Below are positions 35,813 through 44,615 of a DNA stretch of 64,000 nucleotides, in pieces. The translations under genes and the position numbers were made by a program. The DNA comes from Hyphomicrobiales bacterium (GTDB lineage: Bacteria; Pseudomonadota; Alphaproteobacteria; Rhizobiales; Rhizobiaceae). Every line of letters starts with the position of its first letter. The first letter of the stretch is position 1. The notes beneath the pieces are model-generated. The model was not told the DNA's origin. It did no database searches and saw nothing but the letters and a program-made list of their open reading frames with translations. The stretch is from assembly GCA_900468625.1 (NCBI GenBank), contig UBUL01000020.1:80167-144166 (forward strand). Direction: 5' to 3'.

Positions 35813-36338
35813 GCCTGCTGGAAACCGGGCCGGCACAGACGCAAGCCTTATTGTCTGAGGAACACAAGAAGCATCGGCCGGTTGCCTTGGCATGGCTTGT
35901 CATGTCGCATGGCTGCTCGCATATTCAGGCGGCAAGGTGGCGACAATTGCGGCATTGAATTTGTTGCTACGCACAGCGTATCCGACAACCCGAACGATGG
36001 CGCATGATCAGCATCAAAGCACCGCCGCGCTCCTACCCATCCTTCCAATCCAATCGGGTAGCTCATCTAAACCTGCGGTAGATGCTAATATTCTAATCAC
36101 CGGCCTAAATGCCACCCTTGGGCCGGGCAGTGCAGCGTCCGACGATTGCCCCCATCCTTTGTCGTCGGACGCACCCTCTCCGTATCGGCATCGCCGGATC
36201 GCGGCCTCCCGATTGAAATTCATCCTCTCTCCTTCGTTTGGAGGATGACAAAGCCGTTTGCTCTCCTATTCTCTCGGAGCGGTCATGTCGCACGCTTCGG
36301 CGACGGCCGATTTAGATTTCGACTATCAGGAGGATATC
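35813..36338. other. Long intergenic region with two hairpins
   Basis: No credible gene is found in these 526 bp; the frame 35892-36248 is not family-like. An 11-bp perfect stem, GCGTCCGACGA/TCGTCGGACGC, lies at 36135-36172 with a 16-nt loop. A second stem, TCATCCTC/GAGGATGA, lies at 36220-36248. Neither has a T-run. They could be terminators of the dmeF transcript or leader structures of the epimerase gene, whose AGGAGG site lies at about 36328-36333. Confidence 0.45.
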
Positions 36339-37292
36339 ATGACGCGCACAGTCATCATCGGCGCGACCGGCCATGTCGGCACCTATCTCGTGCCGCGGCT
36401 GGTCGAGGCAGGGCATGAGGTCGTGGCGATCAGCCGCGGGCAAGCCAAACCCTATTCGCCGAACAAGGCGTGGAATGACGTCGGGCTACGGACGATGGAT
36501 CGTGCTGCGATGGAGGCCGATGGCAGCTTCGGTCCGGCTATCCGCGCGTTGAAGCCGGATATCGTCATCGACATGATCTGCTTCACACTCGATAGCGCAA
36601 AGCATCTGACCGAGGCGCTCACCGGTCACGTCGGTCATTTCCTGCACACCGGTACGATCTGGACGCATGGTTTTTCCACCGTCGTTCCAACGCCGGAGGA
36701 GGCGCCGAAGCGGCCGTTCGGCGACTACGGCATCCAGAAGGCGGCGATCGAGGCGCATCTGCTTGAAGAAGCGCGCCGCAGGGGATTTCCCGTAACACTG
36801 ATCCATCCGGGCCATATTGTCGGTCCCGGCTGGGCACCTCTCAATCCAGCCGGACATTTCAATCTCTCCGCCTTCTCGACATTGGCGCGGGGTGAAACGC
36901 TTGTCTTGCCGAATTTCGGCCTGGAGACGGTCCACCATGTTCATGCCGATGACGTCGCGCAGATGTTCATGGGTGCGATTGCCAATTGGCGGGCTTCGAG
37001 CGGAGAGGCATTCCATGCGGTTTCAAGCGGGGCGCTGACACTCAGGGGCTATGCCGAGGCGATGTCGCGCTGGTTCGGATACGAGCCGAAACTGGAATTC
37101 CTGCCTTATGAAAAATGGGCCGAGGGCCTGATGCCGGAAGATGCGCAGGCGACCTGGGAGCATATCGCCAGAAGCCCGAATTGTTCGATCGCCAAGGCCG
37201 AGCGGCTGCTCGGTTACAAGCCCCGCTATACATCGCTTGAGGCGGTTCAGGAATCGGTTGCCTGGCTGATGGAGAAGGGGCGGATCGGCTGA
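36339..37292 (+). CDS. NAD(P)-dependent epimerase/reductase, short-chain extended type
   Basis: A 317-residue Rossmann-fold protein. The cofactor loop GATGHVGTYLVPRLVEAG is at the N-terminus. There is no clear Y-x3-K in the standard place; instead FGDYGIQKAAIEAHL carries a Y-x3-K (YGIQK) that can serve as the catalytic pair. It resembles atypical SDRs annotated as NAD-dependent epimerase/dehydratase acting on nucleotide sugars, but the substrate is unknown. The ATG at 36339 has a strong AGGAGG. It converges on the HI0933-like flavoprotein gene with a shared hairpin at the 3' ends. Confidence 0.8.
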   Translation: MTRTVIIGATGHVGTYLVPRLVEAGHEVVAISRGQAKPYSPNKAWNDVGLRTMDRAAMEADGSFGPAIRALKPDIVIDMICFTLDSAKHLTEALTGHVGHFLHTGTIWTHGFSTVVPTPEEAPKRPFGDYGIQKAAIEAHLLEEARRRGFPVTLIHPGHIVGPGWAPLNPAGHFNLSAFSTLARGETLVLPNFGLETVHHVHADDVAQMFMGAIANWRASSGEAFHAVSSGALTLRGYAEAMSRWFGYEPKLEFLPYEKWAEGLMPEDAQATWEHIARSPNCSIAKAERLLGYKPRYTSLEAVQESVAWLMEKGRIG

Positions 37293-37308
37293 AAGCTCAG
37301 GCTTTCAG
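37289..37308. terminator. Bidirectional hairpin between convergent genes
   Basis: CTGAAAGC (37289-37296) and GCTTTCAG (37301-37308) form a perfect 8-bp stem with the 4-nt loop TCAG. The left arm overlaps the epimerase stop codon, and the right arm ends six bases before the stop of the opposite gene. No T-run follows, so it is only a candidate terminator. Confidence 0.5.
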
Positions 37309-37314
37309 GCCAAG

Positions 37315-38526
37315 TCATTGGTTCGCAAGCCAGGCAGCCATGCCCTTGGCCGCTGCGCGCCCGGTCGCAAAACACGCGGTCAGAAGATAGCCGCCGGTCG
37401 GCGCTTCCCAATCGATCATCTCGCCGGCGACGAACATGCCGGGGAGCTTCTTCAGCATGTATCCTTCGTCGAGCTCGTCCCAACGGATGCCGCCGGCGGA
37501 CGAAATGGCCTCGGCAATCGGCCTCGGCCGCAGCAATGGAATCGGCAGGGCCTTGATCGCGCGGGCAAGGCGTTCCGGATGCGAGAGAGCGGCGGGATCG
37601 ACAAGCTCGCGCAACAGGCCCGCCTTCACTCCCTCGATGCCGGCGCCCTTGCGCAGGCGGCTGGAAAGACTGGCTTTGGGATCCTGCCGTGCCAGATCGC
37701 GCGCCAGGCGCTCCTCGCTGCGTCCGGGGGCGAGATCGACAATGAGCGACGCTTCCCCTTTTCTCATCAATCGATCACGCAGCGAGGCGGCATGCGCATA
37801 GACGAGGCTGCCCTCGATCCCCGTTTTCGAGACGACGAATTCACCCGGAAACGTTCCTGCTTCCGATGTCGCCGTCACTGCTTTCAGTGGCTCGCCGGCA
37901 AAGCGTTCGCTGAACGGAGCGCTCCAGGTGACGTCGAAGCCGCAATTGGCCGGCTGGAAAGCGGCAATATCGATCCCCTTGTCGCGAAGCAGGCTGACCC
38001 ATGCCGCGTCCGATCCGAGCCGGGCATAGCTCGCACCGCCGAGCGCGAGCACAACAGCGTCGTGGCGCACGAGCTCGCGCCCCCGCGGCGTCTCGAATAC
38101 GAGGCTGCCATCCTCGAAGCCGCACCAGCGATGCCGCGTCATGATGCCGATGCCTCGCGCTTCCAGTCTCGCCAGCCAGGCGCGCAGGAGCGGCGATGCC
38201 TTCATGATTTTCGGGAAGACGCGGCCGGAAGAGCCGACGAAGGTTTCCGTGCCCAGTCCTTCCGCCCACGCCCTGACATCATCGGGCGTGAAGTCGTCAA
38301 GCGCTGCGCACAATCGCGCCGAAGCAGCGCCGAAGCGGCCGGCAAAAAGGCGGTAATCTTCCGAATGCGTGATGTTGAGGCCGGATTTTCCGGCCAGCAG
38401 AAACTTGCGTGCGACCGTCGGCATGCTGTCATAGATCGCGATATGATGGCCGGACAAGGATAGGGTTTCCGCCGCCATCAGTCCCGCAGGGCCGCCGCCT
38501 ATGATTGCGATTTGCTTTTTGATCAT
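37315..38526 (-). CDS. HI0933/YhiN family flavoprotein (TIGR03862-type)
   Basis: A 403-residue NAD(P)/FAD-dependent oxidoreductase of the HI0933/BaiN family. The FAD motif IIGGGPAGLMAAETL is at the N-terminus, LAGKSGLNIT follows as the family signature (normally GR/KCN), and the C-terminal GGYLLTACFATGRAAA closes the FAD site. Reaction unknown; family members are oxidoreductases of uncharacterised substrates. The ATG at 38526 is preceded by an in-frame GTG at 38532, either of which could be used. It is divergent from the TetR gene. Confidence 0.82.
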   Translation of the reverse strand: MIKKQIAIIGGGPAGLMAAETLSLSGHHIAIYDSMPTVARKFLLAGKSGLNITHSEDYRLFAGRFGAASARLCAALDDFTPDDVRAWAEGLGTETFVGSSGRVFPKIMKASPLLRAWLARLEARGIGIMTRHRWCGFEDGSLVFETPRGRELVRHDAVVLALGGASYARLGSDAAWVSLLRDKGIDIAAFQPANCGFDVTWSAPFSERFAGEPLKAVTATSEAGTFPGEFVVSKTGIEGSLVYAHAASLRDRLMRKGEASLIVDLAPGRSEERLARDLARQDPKASLSSRLRKGAGIEGVKAGLLRELVDPAALSHPERLARAIKALPIPLLRPRPIAEAISSAGGIRWDELDEGYMLKKLPGMFVAGEMIDWEAPTGGYLLTACFATGRAAAKGMAAWLANQ

Positions 38527-38696
38527 GCTCACCCGGTGTCGCTAGCCTACCGTTCTCTAGGCCCGGATGAGGTTGGAAAGCAAGGTCGTCACCCTGTCCG
38601 GCTCTGTCAATGCCATTCGTTCGAATGGTTGCGGCAGCGGCGCCATTCACCCCTTTCCGGTCGGCATCTGCTGCGATATCAGCACTTAAATCGATA

Positions 38697-38710
38697 TAAC
38701 CGTATGGTTA
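38697..38710. promoter_or_regulatory. TetR-type operator, copy 1 (tetR promoter)
   Basis: TAACCGTATGGTTA is a palindrome with perfect TAACC/GGTTA arms, 107 bp upstream of the TetR gene start. It matches the 14-bp palindrome at 39620-39633 (TAACTATATAGTTA) in length and in TAAC...GTTA ends. A further half-site, GGTTACTTA, lies at about 38755-38763. Autoregulation by the adjacent TetR protein is inferred. Confidence 0.6.
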
Positions 38711-38816
38711 CTAATGCTCTCGATTCGCCAGGGGCTGTCAACTTATGCGATGATCGGTTACTTATCGGCGCGAGGATGGGCCGCATAAGCCTTACGAAAT
38801 GCCGCCGGGAGCCAGA

Positions 38817-39524
38817 ATGTCGGAAGCCAAGACCGTGAAGAGCAGCGCCAAGAGCGCAGACCTTGCGAATGCAGAAAAAACCTCCTCGCGCACCGCTTCG
38901 GAACGGCCCCGCCTCAGGGACGCCGAACGCACCAGCAAGGCTATTCTGGCTGCGGCAACCAAGGAATTTGCAGAGCGCGGTTATGGTGGCGCCCGCGTCG
39001 ATGCCATCGCCGAGCGCGCCAAGATCAACAAGCGGATGCTCTACCATTATTTCGGCGGCAAGGATGCGCTTTATGTCGCCGTTCTGGAAGGCAGCTATAT
39101 CGCCATTCGCTCGGCGGAAGCGCGGCTCGATCTCTCGCATCGCTCGCCCGCCGACGGCATGCGGGAGCTGGTCGTCTTCACCTGGCAATATTTTCTGGAC
39201 CATCCGGAATTCCTGGGGATTCTCAGCACGGAAAACATGCACAAGGCACGCTTTTTGAAGCGTTCGGCGCGCATTTTCGAACTGCATTCACCACTGGTCT
39301 CCGAGATTTCCAGCCTGCTCGACCGCGGTGCTGCGGCGGGCGTGTTCCGCAACGACTGCGATCCCGTCAAGATCTATATGAGCATTGCAGCGCTCGGCTC
39401 GTTCTTCCTGACGAACCGTTGGACGCTTTCCACCATCTTCCGCCGCAATCTCTCGGACAAGGCCGAAATCGACGCCTGGGGCGAACATATCGTCGAGGTG
39501 ATCTTCGCCTATTTGCGCCCCTAG
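38817..39524 (+). CDS. TetR/AcrR family transcriptional regulator
   Basis: A 235-residue regulator with a basic, Ser/Lys-rich N-terminal extension, a TetR HTH domain (about 40-85, ILAAATKEFAERGYGGARVD and MLYHYFGGKDALY) and a helical ligand-binding domain. The ATG at 38817 (MSEAKTVK) follows GGGAG by six bases; the ATG at 38799 is also in frame. It lies upstream of, and on the same strand as, the Gfo/Idh-DUF993-isomerase operon. The same 14-bp operator type is present in front of both, so it most likely represses that operon and itself. Confidence 0.87.
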   Translation: MSEAKTVKSSAKSADLANAEKTSSRTASERPRLRDAERTSKAILAAATKEFAERGYGGARVDAIAERAKINKRMLYHYFGGKDALYVAVLEGSYIAIRSAEARLDLSHRSPADGMRELVVFTWQYFLDHPEFLGILSTENMHKARFLKRSARIFELHSPLVSEISSLLDRGAAAGVFRNDCDPVKIYMSIAALGSFFLTNRWTLSTIFRRNLSDKAEIDAWGEHIVEVIFAYLRP

Positions 39525-39619
39525 AATTTCCGGGGAAACCAGCTCAGCAACGACGGATCACCGCCAGGGCAGCCATTGACGATGGCCGTTGACAGCATGG
39601 CTTCGCCGTGTCAGTTATG

Positions 39620-39633
39620 TAACTATATAGTTA
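39620..39633. promoter_or_regulatory. TetR-type operator, copy 2 (sugar-like operon promoter)
   Basis: TAACTATATAGTTA is a perfect 14-bp palindrome ending 19 bp before the ATG of the Gfo/Idh gene and just ahead of its GGGAGGA ribosome site. In this position a bound repressor would block transcription start or early elongation. It shares length, TAAC ends and a TAT core with the copy at 38697-38710. Confidence 0.65.
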
Positions 39634-39652
39634 TTTACGGGAGGAAGAACTC

Positions 39653-40810
39653 ATGGCAACGAAGCCGATCGGCATCATCATGCACGGCATTACCGGCCGC
39701 ATGGGCTATAACCAGCATCTGGTGCGCTCCATCCTGACAATTCGCGAACAGGGTGGCGTTCTGCTGTCGAACGGCGACCGGCTGATGCCCGAGCCGGTGC
39801 TTGTCGGCCGCAATGCCGAAAAGATCGAGGCGGTCGCCCGCAAGCACGGTCTTTCGAAGACGGCGACCGATCTTGATGCCGCCCTTGCCGATCCGGGCAA
39901 TACGATCTTCTTCGATGCCGGTTCGACGCAGATGCGTGTCGAGCTCCTCGAGAAAGCGATAGCCGCCGGAAAGCATGTCTATTGCGAGAAGCCGATTTCC
40001 GAGACCCTCGAGGAAGCGTTGTCGGTTGCGGCCTCGGCCGAACGTCGCGGCGTCAAGAACGGTGTCGTCCAGGACAAGCTGTTTCTGCCGGGACTGCGCA
40101 AGATCGCCATGCTGCGCGACAGCGGCTTCTTCGGCAAGATCCTCTCGGTGCGCGGCGAGTTCGGCTATTGGGTTTTCGAAGGCGATTGGGGTGTGAAGGC
40201 ACAGCGCCCGTCGTGGAACTACCGCAAAAAGGATGGCGGCGGCATGATCCTCGATATGCTGCCGCACTGGCGCTACGTGCTCGACAATCTGTTCGGCGAG
40301 GTCAAGTCCGTCAGCTGCCTTGGCGCGACGCATATTCCAAGCCGCGTCGACGAGAACGGCAAAACCTATGTCGCCGATGCCGACGATGCGGCCTATGCCA
40401 CCTTCGAACTTGAAGGCGGTGTCATCGCCCATATCAATTCGTCATGGGCGGTGCGTGTTCGTCGCGACGATCTCGTCACCTTCCAGGTCGACGGCACCCA
40501 CGGATCGGCCGTCTGCGGCCTGATGCGCTGCTGGACGCAGCACCGGGTCAATACGCCGAAGCCGGTGTGGAACCCCGATCAGCCGCAGCCCATCAATTTC
40601 TTCGACACCTGGGAAGAGGTACCGGACACGCAGGCCTTCGACAATGGCTTCAAGGCGCAGTGGGAGCAGTTCCTGTGCCATGTGGCCGAGGACGCGCCGT
40701 GGAAGTTCACGCTTCGCGAGGGCGCCAAGGGCGTGCAGCTGGCAGAGCTTGCGCAAAGGAGCTGGGCGGAGCGCCGCTGGATCGACGTGCCTTCTCTTTC
40801 GGCTCGCTAG
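39653..40810 (+). CDS. Gfo/Idh/MocA family oxidoreductase
   Basis: A 385-residue NAD(P)-dependent dehydrogenase. It has an N-terminal Rossmann domain, unusual in opening with IMHGITGRMGYNQHL, and the family motif CEKPISETLEEA near residue 112 with the catalytic Lys in EKP. The C-terminal alpha/beta sugar-binding domain follows. It likely oxidises a cyclic sugar or polyol. The ATG at 39653 has GGGAGGAAG upstream. It is the first gene of a three-gene operon (12-bp gap to DUF993) under the TetR-type operator. Confidence 0.88.
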   Translation: MATKPIGIIMHGITGRMGYNQHLVRSILTIREQGGVLLSNGDRLMPEPVLVGRNAEKIEAVARKHGLSKTATDLDAALADPGNTIFFDAGSTQMRVELLEKAIAAGKHVYCEKPISETLEEALSVAASAERRGVKNGVVQDKLFLPGLRKIAMLRDSGFFGKILSVRGEFGYWVFEGDWGVKAQRPSWNYRKKDGGGMILDMLPHWRYVLDNLFGEVKSVSCLGATHIPSRVDENGKTYVADADDAAYATFELEGGVIAHINSSWAVRVRRDDLVTFQVDGTHGSAVCGLMRCWTQHRVNTPKPVWNPDQPQPINFFDTWEEVPDTQAFDNGFKAQWEQFLCHVAEDAPWKFTLREGAKGVQLAELAQRSWAERRWIDVPSLSAR

Positions 40811-40822
40811 GAGGTTGGTTTC

Positions 40823-41998
40823 ATGATGAAAAGTCTTCGCCTGCCGATGGCGGGCGGCGCTATCGCCGCCTTCACCCCTGTGAACGAACCGCTGATCGCG
40901 CCTGTGAAGCCGGTCGGCGGTCATCGCTTCAATCGCGTGGCCTATGCCGCTGCGCATGTCGTTGTCGACGCGCTGGCGGACAACGATCCCTGGCTCGACC
41001 GCAACATAGACTGGGAACGCACCATTGCCTTCCGTGAATATCTTTGGGGCCTCGGCCTCGGCGTGGCGGAGGCGATGGACACCGCCCAGCGCGGCATGGG
41101 TCTCGACTGGGCCGGCGCGAAGGAGCTGATCGCGCACGCGCAGTCGGCGGCCCGCGGCCGCTCGGACGCCGTGATTGCCTATGGCGCCGGCACCGACCAC
41201 CTCCAGCCCGGTCCCGATGTCACGATCGATGACGTCATCCGCGCCTACGAGGAACAGGTCGCCTATGTAGAAGGGCAGGGCGGCCGTGTCATCCTGATGG
41301 CAAGCCGGGCGCTTGCCGCGGCCGCCAAGAGCTCCGACGACTATATCCGGGTCTACGACCGCATTCTTGGTCAGGTCAAAGAGCCTGTCATCATTCACTG
41401 GCTCGGTTCGATGTTCGATCCGGCGCTGGCAGGTTACTGGGGATCGGCCGACGACATGCGGGCCATGGAGACCGCGACCGCGATTATCAACCAGAATGCG
41501 GCCAAGGTCGATGGCGTAAAGATATCGCTGCTTTCGGCGGAGAAGGAAATCGTCATGCGCCGGCGGCTCGATCCGTCGGTCAAGATGTATACCGGCGACG
41601 ATTTCAACTATGCCGAACTGATCGCCGGCGACGAACAAGGCTATTCACACGCCTTGCTCGGCATCTTCGATGCCGTAGCGCCGGCGGCGAGTGCGGCGCT
41701 TGCGAGGCTCGCCGAAAACGACCTCGACGCCTTCCATGCGATCCTGGCGCCGACTGTGCCGCTGTCGCGCCATATCTTCAAGGCACCGACGCGCTTCTAC
41801 AAGACCGGCGTCGTCTTCCTTGCCTATCTCAATGGCTTCCAGGACCATTTCCAGATGCTCGGCGGTCAGCAGAGCGCCCGTTCGATCCAGCATCTTTCGG
41901 AGCTGTTCCGCCTCGCCGATACGGCGCGCGTGCTGCGCGATCCGGATCTGGCGGCCTATCGGATGAGGGCGGTCCTTGCCACCGTCGGCATCGAATAG
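40823..41998 (+). CDS. DUF993 family protein (dihydrodipicolinate-synthase-like fold)
   Basis: A 391-residue protein matching the DUF993 pattern of length and sequence (FRFNRVAYAAAHVV-like opening, MGLDWAGAKELI, GAGTDHL). DUF993 proteins are distant relatives of the DapA/NAL aldolase TIM barrel, so an aldolase- or dehydratase-like step on a sugar acid is plausible. Lysine candidates exist (VKMYTGDDFNY), but I cannot assign the Schiff-base residue. The ATG at 40823 follows GGAGG. It lies between a Gfo/Idh dehydrogenase and a sugar isomerase in the same operon. Confidence 0.8.
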   Translation: MMKSLRLPMAGGAIAAFTPVNEPLIAPVKPVGGHRFNRVAYAAAHVVVDALADNDPWLDRNIDWERTIAFREYLWGLGLGVAEAMDTAQRGMGLDWAGAKELIAHAQSAARGRSDAVIAYGAGTDHLQPGPDVTIDDVIRAYEEQVAYVEGQGGRVILMASRALAAAAKSSDDYIRVYDRILGQVKEPVIIHWLGSMFDPALAGYWGSADDMRAMETATAIINQNAAKVDGVKISLLSAEKEIVMRRRLDPSVKMYTGDDFNYAELIAGDEQGYSHALLGIFDAVAPAASAALARLAENDLDAFHAILAPTVPLSRHIFKAPTRFYKTGVVFLAYLNGFQDHFQMLGGQQSARSIQHLSELFRLADTARVLRDPDLAAYRMRAVLATVGIE

Positions 41999-42029
41999 AG
42001 GAAAAAAGGGATCGGAGGAGGAGATCGCG

Positions 42030-42860
42030 ATGGCGATAGAGGGTCTGTCCATCAACCTGGCGACGGTGCGCCTGCAATATGACATGCGCCAGGCGGTGGA
42101 AGCCTGCTTGCAGCAGGATATCGTTGCGATCGCCCCCTGGCGCGATCAGGTGCACAAGATCGGGCTTCCGGAAGCCGCCCGCATCGTTGCTGACAACAGG
42201 CTGAAAGTCACCGGGCTTTGCCGCGGCGGCATGTTTCCTGCCGCGCATGCGGAGGGCAGGGCGGCGGCGATCGACGACAACAAGCGCGCGATCGACGAAG
42301 CGGCGGCGCTCAATGCAGATTGCCTCGTTCTCGTCGTCGGCGGTCTGCCGGAAGGAACGAAGGATATCGCTCATGCCCGCGAGATGGTGGCCGACGGCAT
42401 TGCCGCCATCCTGCCCCATGCCCGAAGTGCGGGGATTCCGCTGGCGATCGAGCCGCTGCATCCGATGTACGCGGCCGATCGAGCCTGCGTGAACACGCTG
42501 GAGCAGGCGCTCGATATTTGCGATCTTTTGGGTGAAGGCATCGGCGTCGCCGTCGATGTCTATCACGTCTGGTGGGATCCGAAGCTCCATGAACAGATCG
42601 CGCGGGCCGGTGCCGGTGGCCGGATTCTCGCACATCATATCTGCGACTGGCTCGTTCCGACCACCGATCTGCTGCTCGATCGCGGCATGATGGGCGACGG
42701 TGTCATCGATCTCAAGCGCATCCGCGCGGAGATTGAGAAGACTGGCTTTTTCGGTCCGCAGGAAGTGGAGATTTTCTCTCAGAATAATTGGTGGAAGCGG
42801 CCGGGCGAGGAGGTTCTCACCACCTGCATCGAGCGCTTCCATACCGTTTGCCGAGCTTGA
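42030..42860 (+). CDS. Sugar phosphate isomerase/epimerase family protein
   Basis: A 276-residue xylose-isomerase-like TIM barrel (AP_endonuc_2 fold). Metal-ligand positions are suggested by the Glu in AIEPLHPMY, the Asp/His in VAVDVYHVWWD, the His in LAHHICDWL and a late Glu in PQEVEIFSQ. It is related to IolE/IolI and other ketose epimerases. The ATG at 42030 follows GGAGGAGGAG; the frame extends to 41976 inside the previous gene. It is last in the three-gene operon, 31 bp after DUF993. Together these genes suggest oxidation, isomerisation and retro-aldol or dehydration of a rare sugar. Confidence 0.86.
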   Translation: MAIEGLSINLATVRLQYDMRQAVEACLQQDIVAIAPWRDQVHKIGLPEAARIVADNRLKVTGLCRGGMFPAAHAEGRAAAIDDNKRAIDEAAALNADCLVLVVGGLPEGTKDIAHAREMVADGIAAILPHARSAGIPLAIEPLHPMYAADRACVNTLEQALDICDLLGEGIGVAVDVYHVWWDPKLHEQIARAGAGGRILAHHICDWLVPTTDLLLDRGMMGDGVIDLKRIRAEIEKTGFFGPQEVEIFSQNNWWKRPGEEVLTTCIERFHTVCRA

Positions 42861-42906
42861 GCGGTTCAGACAGCAATCGGCAATAAAAAAGCGCCGGATC
42901 GACGCG

Positions 42907-42922
42907 GTGTGATATGATACAC
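42907..42922. promoter_or_regulatory. Inverted repeat upstream of the NCS1 permease gene
   Basis: GTGTGATATGATACAC has matching GTGT/ACAC ends and a near-symmetrical AT core, the style of FadR-type GntR operators. It lies 229 bp upstream of the permease start and 47 bp after the isomerase stop. No GntR gene is present in the window. Weak call. Confidence 0.25.
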
Positions 42923-43150
42923 TTACTTAGGACATTCGGTTGGTGTTTGCCGACCGCTTTCGGCCAAGTGAGCAGTTGGGGCCGAGTTTCGATATCCAGC
43001 TGGAAAAGATTGATTTCAGGCAGCTATGGGCGACAATCAGCTCGCGAGTACTCTGCCTGGCATCGGACGATCCAGAGTGGAGCACCAAATCGAACGGGCC
43101 TTACGCGTGCCGGAAGGTTCTGACAAACCGCGAAAGACGGGGAGAGGGGA

Positions 43151-44605
43151 ATGACAATACAAAATCCATCACCTTCATTGTACAATGACGATCTGGCGCC
43201 CGCCGAGGAGAGGAAGTGGGGCGCATTCAGTATCTTCAATGTGTGGACCTCAGACGTTCACAGCCTTTGGGGATATTATCTTGCGGCGAGCCTTTTCCTG
43301 CTGTGCGGCAGCTTCCTCAATTTTGTGATCGCGATCGGTATCGGCTCGCTGGTCATCTTTTTCCTGATGAGCCTGGTCGGTAATGCCGGTGTCAAAACGG
43401 GTGTACCGTTCCCGGTTCTCGCTCGTGCCTCGTTTGGAACGTTCGGCGCAAATGTCCCCGCCCTGGTGCGGGCCGTCGTCGCCTGCTTCTGGTATGGCGC
43501 CCAGACCGCGGCGGCGTCAGGCGCCATCGTCGCTCTTCTCATCCGCAACGAGAACATTCTCGCATTCCATCAGAATAGCCACATGCTCGGCCATTCGACG
43601 TTGGAGGTCATTTGCTACGTCGTCGTCTGGGCGCTGCAGCTTTTGATCATCCAGCGCGGCATGGAAACGGTGCGCAAATTTCAGGACTTGGCCGGCCCTG
43701 CCGTCTGGATCATGATGCTGGTGCTTGCGGTCTATCTTGTCGTCATGTCCGGCACCTTTTCCTTCGGCAGCGAAATACCGCGCGACGTTCTGCTTGAAAA
43801 GACGAAGGATGCCGGCGTGCCTGGTGAGCCGGGATCCTTGCCGGCGCTTGCCGCTGTCGCGGCCACATGGATCACTTATTTCGCAGCGCTTTACCTGAAT
43901 TTCTGCGACTTTTCACGTTATGCCACGGACACCAAGACTTTGCGCAAGGGCAACCTTTGGGGTCTGCCGATCAATTTGCTCGCCTTCTGCCTCGTGGCCG
44001 GCGTGACAACCACGGCGGCCTTCACCGTCTATGGCGAAGTACTTCTGCATCCCGAAGCGATCTCGGCGAAATTCGACAGCTGGTTCCTGGCACTGCTTGC
44101 TGCATTGACCTTCGCGGTCGCAACGCTCGGCATCAATGTGGTCGCGAACTTCGTCTCGCCGGCCTTCGATTTCTCGAACGTCTTTCCCCGGCAGATCAGC
44201 TTCAAGCGCGGCGGCTATATTGCGGCCCTGATCGCGCTGGTGCTTTATCCTTTCGCGCCGTGGGAGACGAGTGCTGCACATTTCGTCAACTTCATCGGTT
44301 CGAGCATGGGGCCGATTTTCGGGATCATGATGGTGGACTATTATCTGATCCGGAAAGGTGAGCTGAACGTTGCGGCGCTCTACCACGAAAGCGGCGAGTT
44401 TCGCTTCCAGAACGGCTGGCACAGAAATGCTTTCATCGCCCTTGTGATCGGTGCGCTGTTCTCGTCGATCCTGCCGACCTTCACATCAATCCTGCCGGAG
44501 TGGTGGGGGACCTACGGTTGGTTCTTCGGCGTCGGTATTGGAGGCGCCGTCTATTATCTGTTGCGTATGAGTGCTCGCGGCTCCGCCGTCGGCGCTGCGA
44601 CTTAA
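43151..44605 (+). CDS. NCS1 family purine/cytosine/hydantoin-type permease
   Basis: A 484-residue inner-membrane transporter with about 12 helices of the NCS1 family (cytosine/purines/uracil/thiamine/allantoin permeases). The opening NVWTSDVHSLWGYY matches the first-helix signature, and GVPFPVLARASFGTFGANVPALVRA is the conserved helix 2-3 stretch. It likely imports a nucleobase, allantoin or hydantoin with a cation. The ATG at 43151 follows GGGGAGAGGGGA. It is a single-gene unit; the substrate could feed the hydantoinase or nucleobase genes elsewhere in the window. Confidence 0.87.
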   Translation: MTIQNPSPSLYNDDLAPAEERKWGAFSIFNVWTSDVHSLWGYYLAASLFLLCGSFLNFVIAIGIGSLVIFFLMSLVGNAGVKTGVPFPVLARASFGTFGANVPALVRAVVACFWYGAQTAAASGAIVALLIRNENILAFHQNSHMLGHSTLEVICYVVVWALQLLIIQRGMETVRKFQDLAGPAVWIMMLVLAVYLVVMSGTFSFGSEIPRDVLLEKTKDAGVPGEPGSLPALAAVAATWITYFAALYLNFCDFSRYATDTKTLRKGNLWGLPINLLAFCLVAGVTTTAAFTVYGEVLLHPEAISAKFDSWFLALLAALTFAVATLGINVVANFVSPAFDFSNVFPRQISFKRGGYIAALIALVLYPFAPWETSAAHFVNFIGSSMGPIFGIMMVDYYLIRKGELNVAALYHESGEFRFQNGWHRNAFIALVIGALFSSILPTFTSILPEWWGTYGWFFGVGIGGAVYYLLRMSARGSAVGAAT

Positions 44606-44615
44606 AGCAAGGAAA

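Noticed and set aside
35892..36248. A 118-codon plus-strand frame between dmeF and the epimerase
   Set aside because: No ribosome site, low-complexity composition and it runs through both hairpins; treated as intergenic.
42940..43188. An 82-codon plus-strand frame overlapping the NCS1 permease start
   Set aside because: No family resemblance and it overlaps a well-supported gene start with its strong purine-rich ribosome site.
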